Shown here: positions 1 through 5,171 of the stretch, piece by piece | How positions within the stretch are numbered: the first letter of the stretch is position 1 | Layout: the number at the start of each line of letters is the position of its first letter | DNA from: Bacillota bacterium | GTDB taxonomy: Bacteria > Bacillota > Clostridia > Lachnospirales > Lachnospiraceae | NCBI GenBank assembly: GCA_023398855.1 | Contig: JAEWRS010000421.1 | Location: forward strand, 1-5,850 | Length of the DNA stretch: 5,850 bases | Reading direction: 5' to 3' | Translations under genes and position numbers: made by a program | The notes under the pieces: model-generated | Databases searched by the model: none | The model's input: only the letters and a program-made list of their open reading frames with translations | What the model was told of the DNA's origin: nothing

Positions 1-982
1 ATGTATCAGCCACCTCATAGCAATTCAGCGCTTGCGGAGTTGACGCAAATAGTCTCATATCCGGATATCTGCTTAATAAATCAGCTCCTACCATTTCAGT
101 AATTACGCTTAACAAAAATACATGTGCAAGTGATTTGCGTTCTAACAAATCTGCTAATTCTGTGATGCTCTTCCTGAAATACATTCCACCACAAGCATAT
201 AAACTTGTGGTATTATTTTCACTGTCCTCAATTATTAATTCTCTTGCAATAGATATTCTTGACGTGAATTTTAATACAGGTTCAAATCGGTAAGAGTTAC
301 CTGCATAATAAGTTAGATCATTTTGTGTATAATATGCTCCTGCAAATATTTCACACATTCGCATTGGCTTTTCATTCATATATGAAATTTGTAAATCGTT
401 CATAATGGAGTCCGCTAAAATTTTTTCACAAACAATAACAGTAGAATGCATCAGTAACGGATTAATACTTTTTTCTTCATCATTTAATAAAAAACTATAA
501 AATCTTTTTTTAATTGATAAATTAGTTCCTATACCTCTACTCCCAAGCGTTTGTGCATTACCATAATAAGGGGTGATTTTATAATAAGAAGAAGGGGGTA
601 AATACTTTCTTCCACCATCTTTCAGTTCAAATACGGCCATTTCTTTATTAGAAATATCAATAAATTCCATTCCTTGAAAAATTGCCAATTGTTCTGTTTT
701 TTCTGATAAAATCACTTTATCACCTTTATGTATAGAATGGATAATATCTATCTCATTTATTGAATCTTCATACAAATTTGATAAAGCATTCAAAATCAAT
801 CCTAAAATTGTAAAAATCTCCGTTCCAGGATGCAAAACTAAACATCTTTGATAATCTGTATTAAAAGATGACGTTATGAATTCTACATATGCATTGAGAA
901 ATTGATTACATTCTATCTCTTCCCCTTTATATAAAATACGAATATGATTAATTAACTTTAATATTTCCGTCCTCAAATTCAT
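1..982 (-). CDS. Large DrmE-like DISARM protein, N-terminal part only (cut by window edge)
   Basis: An open frame runs from an ATG at 980-982 to the left edge without a stop, giving the first 327 residues of a longer protein. A clear ribosome binding site (AAGGGGG, about 5 bases before the ATG) supports the start. The gene lies 20 bases behind the methylase-Vsr stop, so the two are almost certainly co-transcribed. The protein starts MNLRTEILKLINHIRILYKG. Distinctive stretches are HPGTEIF (about residue 51), KGDKVIL (about 86), KYLPPSSYYKITPYYG (from about 126) and RFEPVLKFTSRISIAREL (from about 232). I see no signal peptide, membrane segment or Walker motif in this part. The place behind an m5C methylase, the apparent size and the general look of the sequence suggest DrmE, the poorly characterised subunit of class 2 DISARM phage defence. 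This is recognition by resemblance plus context, not a motif proof. It could instead be an unknown partner of the methylase, such as an unusual restriction subunit. Confidence 0.5.
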   Translation of the reverse strand, partial: MNLRTEILKLINHIRILYKGEEIECNQFLNAYVEFITSSFNTDYQRCLVLHPGTEIFTILGLILNALSNLYEDSINEIDIIHSIHKGDKVILSEKTEQLAIFQGMEFIDISNKEMAVFELKDGGRKYLPPSSYYKITPYYGNAQTLGSRGIGTNLSIKKRFYSFLLNDEEKSINPLLMHSTVIVCEKILADSIMNDLQISYMNEKPMRMCEIFAGAYYTQNDLTYYAGNSYRFEPVLKFTSRISIARELIIEDSENNTTSLYACGGMYFRKSITELADLLERKSLAHVFLLSVITEMVGADLLSRYPDMRLFASTPQALNCYEVADT

Positions 983-1002
983 AACAGCCCCCTTTTCTTA
1001 AG

Positions 1003-2442
1003 TTACTCCTTTAAAAACTTATTTAAAATGTCTAATAAATGTTCTCTGTTACTCTTCTTTATCTGACATCCCCAAATAATCAAATATTCCCATTTCTTAT
1101 CTTTTATTTCCGCATAATTTTTTTCATCTCTATCCTGATTTGCCTCAATTTTGTTCATCCAAAACTCCGTATTAGTCTTTGGTAAAGCACCTCGTCTGCA
1201 ATCATGCCCATGCCAAAAACATCCATTTATAAAAATCACTTTTTTCTTTGATGGGAATACAATATCCGGCTTGCAAAGAAATACCTTTGTCTGCAATCTA
1301 TACTTTATACCAAGTTCATTTAATAAACTACGAATAAACAATTCAGGCGCAGTATTCCTGTTTTTTACTTTTTTCATAATAGCGGAACGTTTTGTATTGT
1401 CAAAAATATCGGCCATAAAATAACCATCCAACTCTTTCTTTATATAGCAACTTTGTTTATAACAAAACAATGGTGGCAAAGCATTTCCTATCATTAATGC
1501 TAAAGAAGATAGTGACAACTCAACTGGAAACATATAATCTCGGTCAAAAGTCTGGAGCATCGCCGCTTCACGAGCTGTGATGCAGCGATCTGCATCAGGA
1601 TGCAAAAAACGCCCCTTTGAAGGATTCAAACATCCGCCTGTTATAGTTGAGGACGGGGCATCCCATCTTAAACGTCCATATACATCATGAAAGCCAATAT
1701 TCTCTTTTTTATGACACTCCAATGTATACTTTTCCGGTAAATCTTTTCGGCTTCCTCCATCCTTTGGTGTTAAACTAATTCTCTTCATAACCTCCGGAGT
1801 GTGATGTGGATACCTTTTATGCAGTTCATCTGTAGTACTCTCTGGAGATTCTATATTTTCAATAAACTCTCGAACTGTAGCCCCTATTTGGTTCCCGTTC
1901 GGAATATGAACCTTTTTTATTAAAGACCCAATCATTACAAGTCTTTTTCTATTTTGTGGAACTCCATAAGAAGCCACATTTACGATTTTAACCTCCACAA
2001 AATATCCCAACTTTTTAATTTTCTCCACTACCGATTGAAATGTACTATATTTCTCTAACGCCGGAACATTCTCCAACATAATTGTAAGAGGCTTTAACTC
2101 CTTCACAAACCGTAAATACTCCAAAACAAGATTGTTTCGTTCATCCTCTATATACTCGTCTCTATTGAGTCTACGAATAGAAGAAAAACCTTGGCATGGT
2201 GGACATCCTGCAAGCAAATGTAATACATCACCATCCAACAGTTCATAAATATCCATTGAAGAAACTTGTCTAATATCTTTTTCAAATAATTTTATCCCAT
2301 TATTTTCATAATTTGCACGATACGCACTTGCAGCTTTTTTATTTATTTCAACAGCAGCTATAACATTAAAGCCTGCTTTAATCAAACCGGAAGTCATCCC
2401 GCCACATCCGGAAAAGAGATCAATTGCATTATATTGTTCCAT
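1003..2442 (-). CDS. dcm-vsr: DNA (cytosine-5) methyltransferase fused to Vsr mismatch endonuclease
   Basis: This 479-residue protein joins two enzymes. Residues 1-340 are a complete m5C methyltransferase: SAM-binding motif I (DLFSGCGG, 8-15), catalytic PCQ loop with Cys83 (GCPPCQGFS, 79-87), ENV (124-126), QNRKR (163-167), a short target recognition region (about 171-255), then RLRWDAPSSTITGG and the closing IGNALPP (318-324). Residues 343-479 are a full-length Vsr, starting MADIFDNTKRS as free Vsr proteins do. Compared with E. coli Vsr from memory, the metal/catalytic acids correspond to Glu367 and Asp393, the GCFWH core to 407-411, and the zinc ligands to Cys408, His413, Cys415 and Cys459. 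E. coli His64 is Asn406 here. Vsr nicks next to T:G mismatches formed when 5-methylcytosine deaminates. A CCWGG-type target is likely from the family but not shown. AGGAGAAGG about 7 bases before the ATG supports the start. In a class 2 DISARM setting the methylase would be DrmMII. Confidence 0.93.
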   Translation of the reverse strand: MEQYNAIDLFSGCGGMTSGLIKAGFNVIAAVEINKKAASAYRANYENNGIKLFEKDIRQVSSMDIYELLDGDVLHLLAGCPPCQGFSSIRRLNRDEYIEDERNNLVLEYLRFVKELKPLTIMLENVPALEKYSTFQSVVEKIKKLGYFVEVKIVNVASYGVPQNRKRLVMIGSLIKKVHIPNGNQIGATVREFIENIESPESTTDELHKRYPHHTPEVMKRISLTPKDGGSRKDLPEKYTLECHKKENIGFHDVYGRLRWDAPSSTITGGCLNPSKGRFLHPDADRCITAREAAMLQTFDRDYMFPVELSLSSLALMIGNALPPLFCYKQSCYIKKELDGYFMADIFDNTKRSAIMKKVKNRNTAPELFIRSLLNELGIKYRLQTKVFLCKPDIVFPSKKKVIFINGCFWHGHDCRRGALPKTNTEFWMNKIEANQDRDEKNYAEIKDKKWEYLIIWGCQIKKSNREHLLDILNKFLKE

Positions 2443-2520
2443 AAATTTGTCCTTCTCCTGTTAAAAATACTGTAAACTAATAATACATTCTCAATAGGCC
2501 ATTCTTGTGCACGTCCCATA

Positions 2521-2553
2521 ATTCCCCTATAAATTATATATTGTCCGGGGAAT
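2521..2553. promoter_or_regulatory. Inverted repeat in the leader of the methylase gene, possible operator
   Basis: The 169-base gap between the XRE gene and the methylase gene contains a perfect 7-bp inverted repeat, ATTCCCC (2521-2527) and GGGGAAT (2547-2553), with an AT-rich 19-bp spacer. On the minus strand the spacer holds a TATAAT, but there is no good -35 box at the usual distance. A second, weaker pair of the same core, GGAAT (2580-2584) and ATTCC (2607-2611), lies beside it. The arrangement fits repressor binding or RNA structure ahead of the methylase start. This is inference from symmetry and position only. Confidence 0.3.
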
Positions 2554-2611
2554 ATAGCCTTTATTAAACAGCATAAAAAGGAATAGCCCTTATATTTCCA
2601 AAGACCATTCC

Positions 2612-2932
2612 TCATTTTTTAATGCTTTCCATGCAATTTCTTATGAATCCCTTCTCTTCCGTCTTCAAATCATTCCACATTCGCAGAATTACTTTCTGTT
2701 CTTCCGACAGATTGGAGATACTACCATCAGTAGTGAAAAACTGAGCCATCGTTATCCCAAAGGCTTCACAGATTCTTTCTATAGTTGTAAGCGTTGGTAC
2801 ATTTTTCTTTTTCACAATATCTGATAATGCAGATTGTGAAATTCCAGTTTTAATAGATAACTGGTATCTACTAATTTCATTCTTCAAACAAAGTTCCATA
2901 ATTTTATTTGGAACATATTCTTCCATAGGCAA
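2612..2932 (-). CDS. XRE-family helix-turn-helix transcriptional regulator
   Basis: A 106-residue DNA-binding protein of the Cro/C1 (XRE) type. The HTH fold covers about residues 9-66, with the core YQLSIKTGISQSALSDIV (23-40) and the usual tail TLTTIERICEAFGITMAQFF. A short helical tail (LSEEQKVILRMWNDL) follows, as in many small Firmicute XRE repressors. The start is probably the TTG at 2930-2932: GAGGTG lies 8 bases before it and an in-frame TGA lies two codons upstream. The ATG at 2924-2926 (third codon) sits about 14 bases from that site, which is too far for a good start. The gene is followed in the same direction by the methylase-Vsr gene after 169 bases. This is the layout of a controller gene ahead of a modification or defence operon. 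It probably represses its own promoter through the adjacent dyad and may time expression of the methylase. A target has not been shown. Confidence 0.88.
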   Translation of the reverse strand: MPMEEYVPNKIMELCLKNEISRYQLSIKTGISQSALSDIVKKKNVPTLTTIERICEAFGITMAQFFTTDGSISNLSEEQKVILRMWNDLKTEEKGFIRNCMESIKK

Positions 2933-2946
2933 GTATCATGCACCTC
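2933..2946 (-). promoter_or_regulatory. Ribosome binding site that favours the TTG start of the XRE gene
   Basis: On the minus strand GAGAGGTG is followed by 8 bases and then TTG. Spacing to the next in-frame ATG is about 14 bases, so the rare TTG start is preferred. The out-of-frame ATG that overlaps this spacer would not make the HTH protein. Confidence 0.55.
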
Positions 2947-2954
2947 TCTTCCGA

Positions 2955-2974
2955 AGTATCATAATACTATTATA
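2955..2974 (-). promoter_or_regulatory. Probable promoter -10 box with adjoining operator dyad for the XRE gene
   Basis: On the minus strand a perfect -10 hexamer TATAAT (2969-2974) is followed at once by the dyad AGTAT-4-ATACT (2955-2968). That puts the dyad over the expected transcription start, where a repressor would block the gene. The -35 region is T-rich without a good TTGACA match. The 9-mer AAGTATCAT recurs at 2931-2939 and 2954-2962. Symmetry and position suggest autorepression by the XRE protein. No binding has been shown. Confidence 0.45.
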
Positions 2975-3000
2975 AATGCTTTCATTAAAAAATAATAGTA
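2965..3000. repeat. 9-bp inverted repeat spanning the XRE promoter
   Basis: TACTATTAT (2965-2973) and ATAATAGTA (2992-3000) are perfect inverted copies with an 18-bp spacer. The right arm overlaps the -35 area and the left arm overlaps the -10 box and part of the AGTAT dyad. It could be a second operator or a looping arrangement, but in such AT-rich DNA a chance match is quite possible. Confidence 0.35.
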
Positions 3001-3042
3001 CATTCTTCCATTTTATTTACTTAGAACAAGAAAAGTATGGTA

Positions 3043-3092
3043 TTGAAAGTTATTGTAACTCCAACTTAGATACATCGAAGACCGTTTCTAAG
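3043..3092 (-). terminator. Weak terminator-like hairpins behind the ORF6N gene
   Basis: Directly after the ORF6N stop codon the minus-strand RNA could form CTTAGA/TCTAAG (3087-3092 with 3065-3070). Next to it is a stem of about 9 pairs with one bulge and a three-base loop (3043-3064, core AGTTA-CAA-TAACT). There is no clean U-run after either stem, so an intrinsic terminator is only possible, not established. Confidence 0.25.
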
Positions 3093-4049
3093 CTACATTC
3101 TGTTTGTTTTTATTCTTAGTCTATGTAATATGTCCTTTATCATCGCATCGTCCTCCAACACCCCAATTGCGAAACATTTTTTCCCAGCATCCTTTAGCGA
3201 TGCCCCAATATGGTACATTCTTATACTATCTAGAATAAGAAAACGATCATGGAATGTTTCTGTGTACCTCACCTCTAATGTTGGAAATTGTTTATTGAAA
3301 TTTTCCACATCTAAGCTTGACAGCCTTGTCCCCTTTAATGTATAAATACAAACAGACACTCCCGCATTCTTCTTAGCCAAAATATTCAATGTTCCCACAT
3401 CCACATAATTATCAATCAAAATTATAGATTTTTCTGCTCTGCTGACAAGTTCCACCAACAGACTAAATGCATCATATATCTGTCCATCAAAGAAAACTTT
3501 CTGTTTCACCTCATTATGCTCTGCTATGTAATCAAAAACCTTTTCAAAACGTTCATCTGTCTTCTTTTCATATTCCTGCTGCCTCCAATTCACTTCATTG
3601 ATTTTCTCAAACAGCACAGTGTTATTCACCAGGAACCTTCTCATTTCAACAAACGCTGTCATAATTTGAATACTGACCTGTATTGCTATATTGCTGTTAA
3701 GCACAGCTGAAAGCATGGCAATACCCTGTTCTGTAAAAACATACGGCAGATATCTTCTCCCTCCTCTCCCTTTTGAGGTAACAATCTGTGACCTCAAACC
3801 CTCATATTCTTCATTTGTAAGCTGGAAGCGGAACGCATCCGGGAATCGTGCGATGTTTCTTTTAACCGCCTGATTGAATACCTTCGTCTCTACCTGATAA
3901 AGTGCCGCCAAGTCACTATCCATCATTACTTGTTGTCCGCGTACAACATATATTAAATTCCGTATCATCTTATCTGACACAACAATCTCCGACAACTGAT
4001 TTACCTTATGTTCCGTTGCCTCTGTTGTCCCCTGCTGTTCTTTTTCCAT
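3093..4049 (-). CDS. ORF6N-domain protein with C-terminal phospholipase D-like segment
   Basis: A 318-residue protein. Residues about 25-135 form an ORF6N domain, a DNA-binding module related to the phage/virus KilA-N and Bro-N group. The family pattern is clear in MIRNLIYVVRGQQVMMDSDL, LRSQIVTSK (85-93) and RRYLPYVFTEQGIAMLSAVL (about 98-117). A charged, probably coiled-coil linker follows (about 148-185). The C-terminal part (about 186-318) holds FFDGQIYDAFSLL, IILIDNYVD and H267-D-R269-FLIL-D274, then YHIGASLKDAGKK, which resembles one half of a phospholipase D active site with Arg where HKD enzymes have Lys. An excellent AAGGAGG 6 bases before the ATG fixes the start. Such proteins are frequent on prophages and conjugative elements. 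Their function is not known, and DNA binding with a possible nuclease or structural role is a family-level inference. It is not DISARM DrmC. A 27-bp dyad in its leader has a near copy inside this gene. Confidence 0.88.
   Translation of the reverse strand: MEKEQQGTTEATEHKVNQLSEIVVSDKMIRNLIYVVRGQQVMMDSDLAALYQVETKVFNQAVKRNIARFPDAFRFQLTNEEYEGLRSQIVTSKGRGGRRYLPYVFTEQGIAMLSAVLNSNIAIQVSIQIMTAFVEMRRFLVNNTVLFEKINEVNWRQQEYEKKTDERFEKVFDYIAEHNEVKQKVFFDGQIYDAFSLLVELVSRAEKSIILIDNYVDVGTLNILAKKNAGVSVCIYTLKGTRLSSLDVENFNKQFPTLEVRYTETFHDRFLILDSIRMYHIGASLKDAGKKCFAIGVLEDDAMIKDILHRLRIKTNRM
3772..3798. repeat. 27-bp dyad inside the ORF6N gene, near copy of the upstream dyad
   Basis: The arms TTTGAGGT (3772-3779) and ACCTCAAA (3791-3798) are perfect inverted copies, and the pairing continues at one of the next two positions. 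The element is 27 bp long and matches the element at 4089-4115 in 22 of 27 positions, with the differences in the centre apart from one arm position. On the minus strand it encodes residues 85-93, LRSQIVTSK, the conserved core of the ORF6N domain. Confidence 0.75.
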
Positions 4050-4088
4050 ATAGTGCCTCCTTCAAACACATGCAATATCTGTTTCATC

Positions 4089-4115
4089 TTTGAGGTCACA
4101 AATCTTGACCTCAAA
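4089..4115. promoter_or_regulatory. 27-bp perfect-arm dyad upstream of the ORF6N gene, probable operator
   Basis: TTTGAGGTCA (4089-4098) and TGACCTCAAA (4106-4115) form a perfect 10-bp inverted repeat with a 7-bp spacer, 40-66 bases before the ORF6N start codon. An AT-rich -10-like stretch (TATATTATTATT on the minus strand) lies just upstream of it, without a good -35 box. Size, symmetry and place fit an operator bound by a dimer. The ORF6N protein itself is the obvious candidate, because its gene carries a second copy. It is probably not a terminator, because no U-run follows on either strand. Confidence 0.55.
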
Positions 4116-4196
4116 CGTAATAATAATATAGGCAGGATAATCCCCCGCTGCTCTGTATACCATTCCAAGGATCTATACAATTAACTTATACTCGTC

Positions 4197-5171
4197 TTAA
4201 TCACCGGCCATTCCTCCTTTTGCAAACCATGCCGCCAATGCGTCCTCCACAATCCCAGTAACATCCATAGCCCTTGCATTTGCAAAATATCTCTCATACA
4301 CATCTGTAGAAATTTTTATAGTCTTGCCGGTGTTCGTCTTCTTCTCCTTCTTCCCTTCAAAATGCTCCAATACCCGCTTTTCCGTCACATCTCCTGCCAT
4401 ATCCTTTATATGCTTGGCAGTATTGCCAGCCAGCTTTATCCTGCCCTGCTCCGCCAGTCCAGACACTACTTCCTGCTCTTCGGCAGACAAATAGGATAAC
4501 TCCACAGCCGCCACCATGGAAAGCTCTCCGTCATCCAGCCTCTTCTTTAACGGCTGTTCCAACTGATGCACCCGGATATATCTGGCAATATTCCTTCCAG
4601 TTATCCCACGCTCTTCCCCAACGGCATCCCTGCTTTTCAACCTGTGGACATCATGTCCACAAGTCTCTGCCTTATCCGTATTGCTCAACATTTCAATTTC
4701 CTGCAGGATATCATTCCGCTTCCCCTGGTTGCTGACCTTCTCATACCGTTCCGCCAGCACCGCCGCCTTCTCGGAAGGGAGCAATTCCGCAAATCCCCTC
4801 TGTATCACATTGGTCTCAATCACATAGACATAAGCGTCTTTCTCCGTCAAGTCTGTCTTCACAATAGCCGGAATCTCCGTCAGTCCTGCCAGCTTCCCTG
4901 CATTCTGACGGTTATGCCCGGCAAGCATTTCATAACCGTCAGAATGCTGCCAGACAATCACCGGACTTAGAATGCCATGCTCCCGGATGCTCTCCACCAT
5001 ATCAGCCAGCCGTTCTCCCTCATACAGCCGGAAGGTATGATTCCGGAACGGACGGATGCTGTCAATGGGCAGCATCTGTATCCCGTTGTCTGGAGCAGAT
5101 ATATCCTCTCCCCCACATAACAAATCTACAGCATCATTGAAAATCTTTCTCTTCGGGGCATTAGCCTTCAT
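4197..5171 (-). CDS. parB: ParB-family partition protein
   Basis: A 324-residue ParB. After a basic N-terminus, the ParB/Spo0J N-terminal (CTP-binding) domain runs from about residue 33 to 125. It shows LPIDSIRPFRNH, the MLAGHNRQ loop (82-89; the G-x-x-R element) and ETNVIQR (119-125), equivalent to the ENxQR motif. An HTH region follows (about 185-205, ERGITGRNIARYIRVHQL). A charged linker of lysines and glutamates (about 264-283) leads to a C-terminal segment TIKISTDVYERYF that probably dimerises. ParB binds a centromere-like parS site and works with the ParA ATPase to segregate DNA. The start overlaps the end of parA by 11 bases, and AAGGAG lies 10 bases before the ATG, so the pair is translationally linked. 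The type resembles ParB proteins of Clostridia conjugative elements rather than the host chromosome copy. No parS-like 16-mer was found in the window. Confidence 0.92.
   Translation of the reverse strand: MKANAPKRKIFNDAVDLLCGGEDISAPDNGIQMLPIDSIRPFRNHTFRLYEGERLADMVESIREHGILSPVIVWQHSDGYEMLAGHNRQNAGKLAGLTEIPAIVKTDLTEKDAYVYVIETNVIQRGFAELLPSEKAAVLAERYEKVSNQGKRNDILQEIEMLSNTDKAETCGHDVHRLKSRDAVGEERGITGRNIARYIRVHQLEQPLKKRLDDGELSMVAAVELSYLSAEEQEVVSGLAEQGRIKLAGNTAKHIKDMAGDVTEKRVLEHFEGKKEKKTNTGKTIKISTDVYERYFANARAMDVTGIVEDALAAWFAKGGMAGD

Noticed and set aside
1414..1416. Met343 as an independent start of a free Vsr
   Set aside because: Vsr-like MADIFD begins here, but the nearest purine-rich stretch is about 17 bases upstream and the frame is continuous with the methylase, so the fusion is the better reading.
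1151..1423. A 90-codon plus-strand frame opposite the Vsr half of the fusion
   Set aside because: It mirrors conserved Vsr codons and has no sensible protein features of its own.
2394..2615. A 73-codon minus-strand frame whose ATG overlaps the XRE stop (ATGA) and which runs into the methylase gene
   Set aside because: The ATGA overlap and a GGAAAG about 9 bases upstream look like coupling. But the frame has no recognisable domain, overlaps the methylase start by 49 bases in another frame, and covers a region full of inverted repeats. A leader peptide cannot be excluded.
3093..4049. The PLD-like ORF6N protein as the DISARM DrmC subunit
   Set aside because: DrmC is a longer PLD protein without an ORF6N head. 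Here the ORF6N domain is clear, and this gene is separated from the methylase by the XRE gene and its promoter.
4089..4115. The upstream dyad as an intrinsic terminator of parB
   Set aside because: The stem is good, but no U-run follows on the minus strand, it lies more than 80 bases behind the parB stop, and a near copy lies inside a coding sequence.
4566..4970. A 134-codon plus-strand frame opposite parB
   Set aside because: It lies entirely inside a well-supported parB gene on the other strand and shows no domain. It is a shadow frame.
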